IMG/VR virus record: IMGVR_UViG_3300042965_000128
Span: 1 to 64,000 of that record
Direction: 5' to 3' (one strand)
Origin: a virus
DNA length: 64,000 nt
Numbering within the stretch: the first letter of the stretch is position 1; the number at the start of each line of letters is the position of its first letter. Under the pieces are notes generated by a model. The model saw only the letters and a list, made by a program, of their open reading frames with translations, ran no database searches and was not told where the DNA came from. The translations under genes were made by a program, and so were the position numbers. Positions 8,020 through 15,746 of the stretch are shown piece by piece.

Positions 8020-9050
8020 TGACGGAAGTAGGGAGAAAAAATTATGGCCCGACCGTTACGGTCGGACAGGCGAAGAGGATTTTAGGCTCCCTGCTAAGCA
8101 AGGAGCCCAGGGAGGTTCCCTCTGTGTTTTTATGGGGACCTCCGGGTATAGGAAAGTCGTCTCTTGTAAAACAGGTTGCTGAAGAAAAGGGAATCGGGAT
8201 AATAGACCTTAGGCTTTCACTTCTTGACGCCATTGATTTGAGGGGGATTCCCTCTGTTAAAGATGACAAATGCTTCTGGACAAGACCTCCGTTCCTTCCA
8301 GCTGAGGGAAAAGGAATTTTATTTCTTGATGAACTTAACACAGCTTCCCCATCGGTTCAGAACAGCGCCTTACAGCTTGTGCTGGACAGAAGGGTAGGGG
8401 AGCATAAGCTTGGTGATGGATGGTATATTGTAGCAGCGGGAAATAGGAGAGAGGATAGCTCCCTCGTCTTTCAGCTCGCAGATCCACTTCTTTCGAGGTT
8501 TGTTCATTTAGAGGTTAATGTCAATGTGGATGAGTGGCTGAGTTGGGCGATTAGGAATGAGATTGACGAAAGGGTTGTTGGTTTTATTAAATTCCGTCCT
8601 GAGCTATTGCTCAGGGTGGAGTCAGGGAAGAGACAGAGCATTAACTTCCCATGCCCGCGGGCATGGGAGTTTTGTTCAAAGTTAATATCAAGCGGAGTTG
8701 ACCCGGTTATGGCGGCGGAGAGTTCGGTTGGTTTAGGTGCTGCGGCAGAGTTTGCGGGTTATATTGAGGTTTATTCAAAGCTTCCTCCAGTTGAAAAGGT
8801 TTTGAGTGGGGAGGTGGAATTTCCGCAGGAGTTGGAGCCGAGCGCAATATGTGCGCTTGGCGCATCCTTGGTGTCGCACGCAAAGAGTCAAAAGGATGTT
8901 GATAGGATACTGGAGATTGTGTTATCCTTTAAGAGAAGAGAGTTCGGAGTGTATATTTTGAAGCTTCTATATGCCAAAGACAAGGAGAAGGCCAAGAAGA
9001 GTTCGAAGTGGGATACTGTCGCTAAGCGCTATTTGGAGGTGATAATATGA
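8019..9050 (+). CDS. MoxR-type AAA+ ATPase
   Basis: 343 residues. Walker A is GPPGIGKS at 40-47, Walker B is ILFLDE at 100-105, followed by an NTASPSVQ helix. A sensor-1-like AAGN and an arginine-containing DPLLSRF segment follow, and residues about 200-343 form a helical lid and C-terminal domain. MoxR ATPases remodel proteins together with VWA-domain partners, and the next gene is such a partner, overlapping by 4 nt. ATG 8019 is chosen over GTG 8016 because AAGGAGGTG ends 5 nt upstream. The gene holds at least five strong inverted repeats and is richer in C than its neighbours, suggesting different origin or selection on RNA structure. Substrate unknown. Confidence 0.9.
   Translation: MTEVGRKNYGPTVTVGQAKRILGSLLSKEPREVPSVFLWGPPGIGKSSLVKQVAEEKGIGIIDLRLSLLDAIDLRGIPSVKDDKCFWTRPPFLPAEGKGILFLDELNTASPSVQNSALQLVLDRRVGEHKLGDGWYIVAAGNRREDSSLVFQLADPLLSRFVHLEVNVNVDEWLSWAIRNEIDERVVGFIKFRPELLLRVESGKRQSINFPCPRAWEFCSKLISSGVDPVMAAESSVGLGAAAEFAGYIEVYSKLPPVEKVLSGEVEFPQELEPSAICALGASLVSHAKSQKDVDRILEIVLSFKRREFGVYILKLLYAKDKEKAKKSSKWDTVAKRYLEVII
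8049..8107 (+). repeat. Two inverted repeats inside the ATPase gene 5' end
   Basis: CCGACCGT (8049-8056) is followed after one base by its perfect complement (8058-8065). Then GGCTCC (8085-8090) pairs with GGAGCC (8102-8107) with inner TGC/GCA pairing. A weaker AGGGA/TCCCT pair follows at 8109-8121. Confidence 0.55.
8598..8668 (+). repeat. Hairpin plus 22-bp perfect palindrome in ATPase gene
   Basis: CCTGAGC (8598-8604) pairs with GCTCAGG (8609-8615) around a 4-nt loop. At 8648-8667 the 20-base sequence CCCATGCCCG CGGGCATGGG is a perfect palindrome, extended by T/A to 8647-8668 and by a further ACT/AGT pairing after a one-base bulge. A palindrome of this length within codons is very unlikely by chance. 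Confidence 0.65.
8837..8861 (+). repeat. 10-bp hairpin inside ATPase gene
   Basis: GCCGAGCGCA (8837-8846) pairs with TGCGCTTGGC (8852-8861) with one G-T pair and a 5-nt loop. Confidence 0.5.
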
Positions 9051-10459
9051 AAAAGGTTGGGAGAATATGTATTGAAAAAGCGATATCAAATCTCCTTCTG
9101 GATTCACCCTTTTTCGGAAGCTTGATTTTGGAAGCGGAGCTGAAGGAGACTGAGGAAGTTCCTACGGCGGCGGTTGACGGAAGGGGAAAAATCTTTGTCA
9201 ATCCGAGATATGTAGAGAGGCTTCAGGTTTCGGAAGTTCAGGGTTTGCTGGCGCATGAGGCTTTACATCTTGCTCTTTTGCACTTCGTGAGAGAGAGTGG
9301 TAGAGATAAGCGGAGGTGGAATATAGCAGCCGATTTGGCGGTCAATTCGATATTGGCGGAGAAGCGTTTCGCATTGCCGCCGGGAGGGATTTTCCCGCGG
9401 GATTTCGGATTTGAGGATGGTTTAAGCGCTGAAGAATATTATCGTCTGCTTGAGAAGTTACCACCGCCTCCACAGCCTCCTCCGGGTGGTGAGGGTGAAG
9501 AAGAAGGTGAGGGTGGTAATGGTGGTGGAGGTAGGAGGAGGAGTGAGGGGTTTGATGAGCACAGGATTCCTCCACGAGCGGGTTCTGGTAATGGAGGTGG
9601 AAAGGAGGATGGTTCGGAAGGTGGGCAATCGGGGAAGGATCCTCATCAGAAGGATGATAGTGGTGAGGGTAGAGATGTAGGAGAGAGACATGGTGAGGGT
9701 GGTAAGAAGGATGGGGGTAAGGGAGGAAATGAGCATGGTGATGGGGAGGATGGGAAAAAGGATAAGGATAGAGATGGAGTTCAGGCAGATAATGAGTATG
9801 AGGAAAGGGGACTTACGGAAGAAGATATCAGAAAAATTGAGGCTAAGTGGAAAAGGGCGGTTGCAAGGGCGATGTCGATTAGGAAGAGAGGGGAGCTTCC
9901 AGGTTGGTTTGAGCAGATGATTTGTGAGTTATTTGAACCAAAGCTGAACTGGAGGTTCATACTCAGAGAATTTATTGCGGACAATTGTGTGATATCTGGT
10001 GTGGATTGGACGAGAAGGGATAGGAGGTTCCAGGATGTGTATTTACCTTCACGGAGAGAGAAGGTAGTTAAGTTCGCAATAGCGGTTGACACTTCCGGTT
10101 CGATTTCGGATAAGGAGCTCGCGGCGTTTTTCTCGGAAGTGAATGCGATTTTAGGTTCAAATGGAGCATACGATATAATTTTGATACAGTGTGATGCGGA
10201 TATTACGAGTGTGAAGGAAATTGCTTATCCAGATACAATTGATTGGAGTGAGATCAGGATTGTTGGTAGAGGGGGAACGGATTTCAGGCCGGTGTTCAGG
10301 TATCTTGAGGACCATAATGACAATAGGCCGCTGGTGTATTTTACTGACCTTGAGGGTGTTTTTCCTGAGGCGACACAGCGTAAGGTTTTGTGGGTTGTGG
10401 TTGGTAGAAAGAAGGAGGTTCCCTTTGGTGAGGTGGTGGAACTGGAGGTGGAGTCATGA
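9047..10459 (+). CDS. VWA-like protein with metallopeptidase domain (MoxR partner)
   Basis: 470 residues. The N-terminal domain has a zincin motif HEALH (70-74) followed by a WNIAADLAVN segment (91-100), as in the DUF2201 putative metallopeptidase/VWA-like family. Residues about 140-250 are a low-complexity Gly/Glu/Lys/Asp-rich linker. The C-terminal domain is VWA-like with a MIDAS motif DTSGS at 348-352 and later conserved Asp and Thr residues. Such proteins act with MoxR ATPases, whose gene is immediately upstream and overlaps by 4 nt. They probably form a chaperone-like or protein-remodelling pair; peptidase activity is not proven by the motif. ATG 9047 lies within the upstream stop region after GGAGGTG. 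Confidence 0.85.
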   Translation: MKKVGRICIEKAISNLLLDSPFFGSLILEAELKETEEVPTAAVDGRGKIFVNPRYVERLQVSEVQGLLAHEALHLALLHFVRESGRDKRRWNIAADLAVNSILAEKRFALPPGGIFPRDFGFEDGLSAEEYYRLLEKLPPPPQPPPGGEGEEEGEGGNGGGGRRRSEGFDEHRIPPRAGSGNGGGKEDGSEGGQSGKDPHQKDDSGEGRDVGERHGEGGKKDGGKGGNEHGDGEDGKKDKDRDGVQADNEYEERGLTEEDIRKIEAKWKRAVARAMSIRKRGELPGWFEQMICELFEPKLNWRFILREFIADNCVISGVDWTRRDRRFQDVYLPSRREKVVKFAIAVDTSGSISDKELAAFFSEVNAILGSNGAYDIILIQCDADITSVKEIAYPDTIDWSEIRIVGRGGTDFRPVFRYLEDHNDNRPLVYFTDLEGVFPEATQRKVLWVVVGRKKEVPFGEVVELEVES

Positions 10460-10947
10460 GTGAGACCGTGAATGTGAAGAGATTTAGTTTTCCTATTTTG
10501 AGTTTGCGGGATTCGGATCTGGTTATATCAGTTTTAGCGGAATGGGTGATTTTGCGGTTGGAGGAGCTTGTATTCTCAGAGAGGTTAAGTTTTAGTTTTC
10601 GGGAGGGGTCTGTGTGTTACGAGGTTAGTAAGAGGGAATATTATGCGTCTATAGAATATGTGGTTGAGGTGGATGGCAGGAAGGAATTGTGGATTAAAAT
10701 GGAGAAGGGGAAGGAGAGGGTGAGCAATTTTATATTAGGGGAGGGAGGGATAGGCCTTTTGCCGTTTGATGAGGTGGTTTCGAGGATTGAGGCGATGTTG
10801 AATAAGATTTCGGAAGCTGTGATTGCAGCTGATGAGGAAATGGGGCGTGTGAGGGAGGTGCTTGCGGGGGATTCTCGTTTCAAGGATGCTTTTAGTAGGG
10901 TATTTGAAAAAAGATTAGGGGTGATGAATGAAGAAGGGAGAAGTTAA
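10456..10947 (+). CDS. Small protein, paralog family A member 1
   Basis: 163 residues, no known family. Family A shows an N-terminal strand-helix (F.FPI.SL then a LV..VLA.W helix), a beta-rich middle, a helix with the pattern DEVVSRIE, and a C-terminal signature of RVREVL, a D.RF turn and FE.RL. This member matches the next two genes over its whole length. The ATG overlaps the upstream TGA (ATGA), linking it to the ATPase/VWA pair. Function unknown; by context it may be an adaptor or client of that pair, which is inference. Confidence 0.7.
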   Translation: MSETVNVKRFSFPILSLRDSDLVISVLAEWVILRLEELVFSERLSFSFREGSVCYEVSKREYYASIEYVVEVDGRKELWIKMEKGKERVSNFILGEGGIGLLPFDEVVSRIEAMLNKISEAVIAADEEMGRVREVLAGDSRFKDAFSRVFEKRLGVMNEEGRS

Positions 10948-11425
10948 GAAGGGAGAGGTCAGGAAATTTAGGTTCCCGATCGGCAGTCTGAGCAATGCAG
11001 GATTGGTGATGGATGTGTTAGCGGGATGGTTTGTTGAGACGCTGGAAAGGTTGTGTGAGGGGAAGTTTGCATTTGTTTGTTTTGAGGACGGTGTATCTTC
11101 GAAGTGGTATGTCAGGAGCAATCGAAATTTAGTTCACAGGGTTTATGAGTATGAAGTTATATGTGATGGTGACAGGTGGGTGGTGGTAGTATTGAGTGAG
11201 AAGGGTGATTGTAAGGAGTTTTATATTAGGGGTAAGAAAGTGATGGAGATGGAATTTGAGGAGGTGGTTTCGCAGGTTGAGAGTATACTGGGTGTGATTC
11301 GTGAGGCAGTTGAGGTGAGGGAGAAGGAGTCCGAGCGTGTTGGTAAGATTCTTTCGGAGGATGAACGTTTTGCAGATATATTAAGGAGAATATTTGAGTG
11401 CAGGTTGGGGGGTAACGATGGTTAG
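10928..11425 (+). CDS. Small protein, paralog family A member 2
   Basis: 165 residues; starts 20 nt inside the previous gene. After a Lys-rich opening it carries the family features: FRFPIGSL, a helix with VLAGWF, an EEVVSQVE helix and a C-terminal segment of ESERVGKIL, DERFAD and FECRLG. Full-length alignment with the genes on either side indicates tandem duplication followed by divergence. Confidence 0.7.
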   Translation: MKKGEVKKGEVRKFRFPIGSLSNAGLVMDVLAGWFVETLERLCEGKFAFVCFEDGVSSKWYVRSNRNLVHRVYEYEVICDGDRWVVVVLSEKGDCKEFYIRGKKVMEMEFEEVVSQVESILGVIREAVEVREKESERVGKILSEDERFADILRRIFECRLGGNDG

Positions 11426-11441
11426 GAAAGGAGATGAAGTT

Positions 11442-11900
11442 ATGAAGCGGGATGATTATATGATATCGATTTCGTTATTGAAGGATAAGAATTTAATAGT
11501 CAGGATGTTGATGGAGCGTGTTTATTTAGCTGCTAAAAAGTTATTGACAAAGGAGATGCGGTTAGATTTTGTGGTGAAGGTGCGTGGTGGTTCGAAGGAG
11601 GCGCGTGTGCAGTTGAGTAGTTTGCGTCCGGGTCAATTGCAGCTGGTTATGACGATAGGTGATGATGTGTTGACTTTTTCGAGGAGTGAAGGTGGGATGA
11701 GTTTAGCCTTGAATAATAGGGATATTGAGTTGTATACTTTTGATGAAGCGTTGGTGGTTGTGGACAGTGCGGTTGAGTTGCTTGAGGTTGCGCATGTTCT
11801 GGTTGAAAAGGAGTCGGAGCGTGTGAGGCGTATTTTGTTTGAGGATGATCGGTTTGCTGGGGTTCGTGATTTGCTTGTTTCTGAAAAGTTAGAGCGATGA
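11442..11900 (+). CDS. Small protein, paralog family A member 3
   Basis: About 152 residues. ATG 11442 is chosen because AAAGGAG lies about 8 nt upstream; ATG 11418 is an in-frame alternative. It keeps the family A plan: an N-terminal ISISLLKDKNLIVRML helix, a beta-rich middle, a FDEALVVVD helix and a C-terminal segment of ESERVRRIL and DDRFAG. It overlaps the next gene by ATGA. Confidence 0.65.
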   Translation: MKRDDYMISISLLKDKNLIVRMLMERVYLAAKKLLTKEMRLDFVVKVRGGSKEARVQLSSLRPGQLQLVMTIGDDVLTFSRSEGGMSLALNNRDIELYTFDEALVVVDSAVELLEVAHVLVEKESERVRRILFEDDRFAGVRDLLVSEKLER

Positions 11901-12343
11901 GGGCGCTGGTAGGAGAGAGTATGGCTCATAAGGTGAGTGATGGAGGGTTGGTTAATGTGATTGAGGAGCTTGTGGTTGAGGCGAGGTTGGGTGATATGAG
12001 TATGGGTTGGGTATTTGAGCAGTTATTTGGGAGGGAATTTGAGGTGAGGAGAAGGTTTACGCTGGATGACTTGCGTTTGGCATTTCCTCTGCTTTATGGT
12101 TGTGCTGTTTGGAAGCCCGTACTGGGAGATATGGTATCTTCTCCGGAGCTTGTATGTGTGTTTTATAATGAATACAGGGATGTGCTGGATTTGGTTTTTC
12201 TGGATGGGAGGAGGTATTTTGTAGGTGAGGTGGTATTTCCTGTTGACCTGGATGGGTTTGTGCATCTGTGTCGGGAGTTTTTAAAGTTTATAGAATGTGT
12301 GGGAAATGAGTCTGTGGAATCTGGAGGGTTGAAATGCTGTTGA
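11897..12343 (+). CDS. Small protein, paralog family B member 1
   Basis: 148 residues, no known family. Family B is defined by an N-terminal helix (L.VEARL), then WVF.QLF, a basic stretch, L.DLR and a P-L turn, followed by a beta-rich half and a terminal helix. Related genes are at 12461 and 14422. ATG 11897 overlaps the upstream TGA; ATG 11921 behind GGAGAG is an alternative start eight residues later. Confidence 0.65.
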   Translation: MRALVGESMAHKVSDGGLVNVIEELVVEARLGDMSMGWVFEQLFGREFEVRRRFTLDDLRLAFPLLYGCAVWKPVLGDMVSSPELVCVFYNEYRDVLDLVFLDGRRYFVGEVVFPVDLDGFVHLCREFLKFIECVGNESVESGGLKCC

Positions 12344-12459
12344 GAAGGAATTTGGTTATGGTTTTTGATGCTGGTAATATGGTTTTGATGTTTCTGCATG
12401 GTAGAATTTTTTTGATCAGGATTAAGGAGGGATTATGGAAGTTTCAAAAGGAGGTGTGA
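12334..12459 (+). CDS. Small hydrophobic ORF, 41 aa
   Basis: A 41-codon frame fills the apparent gap between the two family B genes: ATG 12334 overlaps the end of the upstream gene, has GGAGGG about 6 nt before it, and ends at TGA 12457-12459, two bases from the next ATG. The product is basic at both ends with a hydrophobic Val/Leu/Met/Phe centre that could sit in a membrane. The tight fit supports it being real; no homologue is recognised. Confidence 0.5.
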   Translation: MLLRRNLVMVFDAGNMVLMFLHGRIFLIRIKEGLWKFQKEV

Positions 12460-12460
12460 T

Positions 12461-12883
12461 ATGGGTGTATTGCCACAGAGGTTGAGGGATAAGCTGGAGA
12501 GGCTATTGGTTGAGGCGAGGCTTGAGGGACTCGATTTTAAGTGGGTTTTTGGTCAGCTTTTCAGGATGGGGTTCGATCTTGCATGTGATCTTCGGTTGAG
12601 TGATTTGAAGAATTATTATCCTTTTTTGTGGAGAAATCTCAAGCCTGAAGGGTTCAGGTTGCCGGTTTTTATTGATGAGCCTCGGTGGAGGGCCCGGCTT
12701 GATAACGTGGTGTATGATCGTGTGAGTGGGGATTGGTATTTGAATGTTATTATTGAATACAGGAGATATAAGATGAGGTTAGATTTTCCACGTGAAGAAT
12801 CTGAGTTTATGCGTGTATGTGAGGACTTTTACAGGTTGGTGATGGAGTGTAGTCGGGTAGGTAGTTGGGTGTTGCGGGGGTGA
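12461..12883 (+). CDS. Small protein, paralog family B member 2
   Basis: 140 residues. ATG 12461 follows AAAAGGAGGTGTGAT. It has the family B order: KLERLLVEARLEG, KWVFGQLFRMGF, LSDLKNYYPFLW, then a beta-rich segment and a final helix with an EFMRVCEDFYRL pattern. Function unknown. Confidence 0.7.
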   Translation: MGVLPQRLRDKLERLLVEARLEGLDFKWVFGQLFRMGFDLACDLRLSDLKNYYPFLWRNLKPEGFRLPVFIDEPRWRARLDNVVYDRVSGDWYLNVIIEYRRYKMRLDFPREESEFMRVCEDFYRLVMECSRVGSWVLRG

Positions 12884-12884
12884 G

Positions 12885-13295
12885 ATGCGGGATGTGATTT
12901 TGAGTCTGGAGATGGATCTGGAGAGGGTGAGAGGTGCGGGTAATTTGTTGTGTTTGGTTGATCGGAGGGATGTGTGTGTTTTTTTGATTGATGAGGATGG
13001 TAGGTTTGTGCACGATGTGTTGAATTTCCGGTTTGATTTTGAGGTGCCTGTCCTCGTCAGGGTTTGGTTTTATTCCTCTACGGAGGGTGAGTTTGAGGTG
13101 CGGTTAGGGAATGGTTTGTTGCATGGTATGTTGAGTGGTGAGCGGCTGGAGGTGATTAAGCGGATAGTTGGTTCGGCGTGTGGTGATTGGGAGAGGGAGC
13201 TGGCGCGTATTCGTGAGTATGTTGTGAGTTCGGGTCGGCTGGATGGGGCGTTGAAGTGTGTATTTGAAGGGGTGCTTGAGCGGAGTGTGGAATGA
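12885..13295 (+). CDS. Small protein with family A-like C-terminus
   Basis: 136 residues; ATG two bases after the previous stop. The N-terminal two thirds are beta-rich with repeated LVDRRDVCVFLIDE-type strands. The last 30 residues (ELARIREYV, SGRLDGALK, VFEGVLERS) match the C-terminal signature of family A, suggesting an exchanged or shared tail. No enzyme motif is seen. Confidence 0.65.
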   Translation: MRDVILSLEMDLERVRGAGNLLCLVDRRDVCVFLIDEDGRFVHDVLNFRFDFEVPVLVRVWFYSSTEGEFEVRLGNGLLHGMLSGERLEVIKRIVGSACGDWERELARIREYVVSSGRLDGALKCVFEGVLERSVE

Positions 13296-13807
13296 TTAAT
13301 GAGTATAAGGTCAGAGTGTTGTTTGATTTACCGCATGATATCAGGCGTGTGGTGGATGCGTATGTTTTGCAGCGGTTGATGTTGCTTATTAGGAAGGGGA
13401 AGCCTGAGCGTTTCGATGATATTAAGATTGTGGGTTTTCCTGGTGAGATCATTGCGAATCTGGTGTTTAGTCTTGATGAGGGTAAGAGGGAGGGGTTGAG
13501 GCGTATTTTGTCGGGTGATTGTTTGGTTTTGGAGTATAGTGATGTTTTGAGCAGGCGTAAGGTGGATTTAGCATCGGTTGTTGATGAGGCGGATGAGTTA
13601 TATGTTCGTATACTGGGTAGTGAGCCCTTGCGTTCGTTGTTTTGTCTGGTGAAGTATGAGGGAGGAAAGGATAGTATCCTCGCATTTTTTGAGCTCATTG
13701 ATTTGTTTGTGCATGTGGTTAGTCTTGAGGCGTTCAAGTATAATCTTGACATAGTTGATTCGCTGGTTGCGGTTTTGTGTGGTCAGGATAAAGAGGTTCC
13801 AGTATGA
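13292..13807 (+). CDS. Small unknown protein, distant family A relative
   Basis: 171 residues; the ATG overlaps the upstream TGA. The opening (YKVRVLFDLPHD, then a VVDAYVLQRLMLL helix) parallels the N-terminal strand-helix of family A, but the C-terminal signature is absent. The rest is helical. It sits in the overlapping gene chain, and its function is unknown. Confidence 0.6.
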   Translation: MINEYKVRVLFDLPHDIRRVVDAYVLQRLMLLIRKGKPERFDDIKIVGFPGEIIANLVFSLDEGKREGLRRILSGDCLVLEYSDVLSRRKVDLASVVDEADELYVRILGSEPLRSLFCLVKYEGGKDSILAFFELIDLFVHVVSLEAFKYNLDIVDSLVAVLCGQDKEVPV

Positions 13808-14343
13808 AGGTATATGATGGGTACCTGATTCGTGATTTTCTTGAGGAGCTGACTGGTGATATTGAGCGGTATGTGAGTATAAGGCTCAGGGAACTTGATG
13901 ATATTGTGAGGGGTAGGAAGAGGGGTTCGGTTGTGTTCACTGATGATCGATTGGGTGTGTTTGGTATGGAGAGGGTGTATGTGGAGTATGAGTATGCTGG
14001 TGGTTGTGGCGTGAGGTGGAAGGGGATGGCTTATCCTTCTAACGTTGTGTGGGCGGTGACTGAAAGGCTTATTCAGGAGTTTGTGAAGGAGGAGGATAGG
14101 AAGGGGATAAATAATGTTATAGGCTTTTTGCTTTGGTGTGTTAATAATGGTCTGGAGCTGGGTAGAGTTTTAGGTATATATAGGGAGCGGATAGATTTAT
14201 TTGTGTCGTTGGTGGCGGAGGCGCTTAGAGTGGAAGAAGAGGTAGTTGAGGGGTTGAGGCGTGAGTATGAGGAAACGGGTATGTGGAAGGAGGTTGCCTC
14301 AGCGAAGGTGGAAGAGGTGCTTGATAGGTCTGTGCGGGGATGA
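13804..14343 (+). CDS. Small unknown protein, family A-like tail
   Basis: 179 residues; ATGA overlap with the previous gene. The N-terminus (LIRDFLEEL, DIERYVSIRLREL) resembles family A. The last 35 residues (GLRREYEETG, VASAKVEEVLDRS) resemble the shared C-terminal signature. The middle is helical with a GFLLWCVNNG segment. It is the last gene before the strong inverted repeat at 14347. Confidence 0.6.
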   Translation: MKVYDGYLIRDFLEELTGDIERYVSIRLRELDDIVRGRKRGSVVFTDDRLGVFGMERVYVEYEYAGGCGVRWKGMAYPSNVVWAVTERLIQEFVKEEDRKGINNVIGFLLWCVNNGLELGRVLGIYRERIDLFVSLVAEALRVEEEVVEGLRREYEETGMWKEVASAKVEEVLDRSVRG

Positions 14344-14346
14344 ATT

Positions 14347-14399
14347 CGTGCCGGATGAGTAGAGTTTTTCCTCCTTGTTTTGCTCGCTCATCCGGCACG
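14347..14399 (+). repeat. 13-bp perfect inverted repeat between genes
   Basis: CGTGCCGGATGAG (14347-14359) pairs perfectly with 14387-14399 around a 27-nt T-rich loop. It occupies nearly the whole gap between two genes. No T-run follows the stem, so it is not a standard terminator. An operator, an RNA-stability or processing hairpin, or a recombination site are possible. Confidence 0.6.
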
Positions 14400-14421
14400 T
14401 GAATATGATTAGGGTGCCGAT

Positions 14422-14841
14422 ATGAGTGTATTGCATGCGGGTAGGATTGTTAATCGTGTGAGGAGGTTGCTCGTTGAGGAAGTGCTTGAGTGTGATGGGA
14501 GCAATGTTTTTGCGAATGTGCTGGGGAGGGTGGTGCGACATGGGTTCAGGCTTAAAGATGGTTTATCGGTTGATGATTTGCGGAGTAGATATCCAGCGCT
14601 GCATGCGGCTGTATGTGATGACTTGTGTTCGTTGCCCGAGGGTGTGCAGTTGGTAGCGGTGGAGCGGGTGGAGGGATTTTTTGGTGTGTTGTGGTATTTT
14701 GTTTTTCTCGGTGAGGGTGTGCGTTATCATCTGCCGATGGTTTTGCCTTCTGATATGAAGCAATTTAGTGCGCTTGTGCTGGAATTTTTGCGATTTCGTG
14801 CGGATAACAGGAGGTTGAGGGGTAGTTGTGGACAGCGGTGA
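14422..14841 (+). CDS. Small protein, paralog family B member 3
   Basis: 139 residues. It has the family B plan in diverged form: RVRRLLVEEVLEC, NVFANVLGRVVRHGF, LSVDDLRSRYPAL, then a beta-rich part with a GVLWYFVFLG strand and a helical, basic tail. ATG 14422 follows a weak AGGGTG. Function unknown. Confidence 0.65.
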   Translation: MSVLHAGRIVNRVRRLLVEEVLECDGSNVFANVLGRVVRHGFRLKDGLSVDDLRSRYPALHAAVCDDLCSLPEGVQLVAVERVEGFFGVLWYFVFLGEGVRYHLPMVLPSDMKQFSALVLEFLRFRADNRRLRGSCGQR

Positions 14842-14867
14842 TGCTGGAGTGTCTGGGTTGGTAAGTT

Positions 14868-15410
14868 ATGTTGCATCTTGAGCAGGAGATAGATCGTATT
14901 ATTTTTGAGGGATATCTGGAGGGGGACTATGTTGGGTTGGTCACGAGGTCGATTGTGGAGATGAGAAGGTATTTGAAGTTTGTTTATAAGATTATTCATG
15001 GTGAGGTTGTTGTGGAGATTGGTAAGGATACATCTATGTATGAGGCGGTGATGGATGTAGCTGGTTGTCTGGAGGGGACATCTTTTGATGGTGTTTCTAA
15101 GAAAGCGTTGAATTATCTGAAAAGGGTTCGACGTGATCTGGATAAGGATCATGAAAAGATTTTGTATAGGTTGAAGCGGAGGTGGGTGTTAAGATGGCAC
15201 TTTTTCTTTTTGCACGATAATGGTTATGTGAGTCTATCTTTCTGGTTATTGCCCGCGAGTAGTTTGATTAAGAGTTATTATTTGGGCAGTCAGCGGAAGC
15301 GGCATTTTGTGATCAGAAGCGGATTGATATCGTTGAGGCATAATGAGAAGGCTGTGCTGGATTCATTTATGCGGGTTGTGCGTGATTTGAATGAGCGTGG
15401 TTGGCAATGA
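14868..15410 (+). CDS. Unknown protein, 180 aa
   Basis: No family is recognised. The N-terminal helix (HLEQEIDRIIFEGYLEG) loosely recalls the family B opening. The middle is basic and helical (85-115), followed by an aromatic-rich stretch. ATG 14868 has GG-rich upstream bases but no strong ribosome site. It ends overlapping the next small frame. Confidence 0.6.
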   Translation: MLHLEQEIDRIIFEGYLEGDYVGLVTRSIVEMRRYLKFVYKIIHGEVVVEIGKDTSMYEAVMDVAGCLEGTSFDGVSKKALNYLKRVRRDLDKDHEKILYRLKRRWVLRWHFFFLHDNGYVSLSFWLLPASSLIKSYYLGSQRKRHFVIRSGLISLRHNEKAVLDSFMRVVRDLNERGWQ

Positions 15411-15571
15411 ATACTGGGTGGACTGGGATTGAGGGTTTCAATGCTATATTTGTGGGGATGCCGGGACGGTATTTTGTAAGGGAGTGGGGTGAAGGCAGGT
15501 TGAATGTGAGCTGGTTGGAACGGATAGCTGGATATTATAGTGGTTGTAATGCTTGTTTCCTCGAAGTTTAA
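15407..15571 (+). CDS. Small ORF, 54 aa
   Basis: ATG 15407 overlaps the upstream TGA (ATGA), the same coupling used through this array. The 54-residue product contains several Gly and Trp and two Cys near its end (CNAC). No family is recognised. Support is the overlap and the in-frame length; it closes the P2 block. Confidence 0.45.
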   Translation: MNTGWTGIEGFNAIFVGMPGRYFVREWGEGRLNVSWLERIAGYYSGCNACFLEV

Positions 15572-15746
15572 TTAGGGTTTGAGGTGGAGTTGATTTCTGA
15601 GGTGCAGTGAGGTGACGACTCGTGTGGTTTGTTGTTGCTTCGGTTGCTTAATTTTAGAAAGTGGATAATGCTTGATTAAATTTTTTGAATTGGTTAAATT
15701 TTCGAAAGGAAAGGTGATAAGTTGAAGCAAACTTGATGGGATTGGT
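15572..15746 (+). other. 175-nt intergenic stretch
   Basis: No gene is visible. It is AT-rich toward its end. TTGATT at about 15672 with TTAAAT 16 nt later is a weak promoter candidate. It separates the small-protein array from the adhesin gene. Confidence 0.3.

Noticed and set aside
9480-9790. Repeat-rich G/A stretch as an insertion or satellite
   Set aside because: It stays in frame and encodes the low-complexity linker between the metallopeptidase and VWA domains, common in this family.
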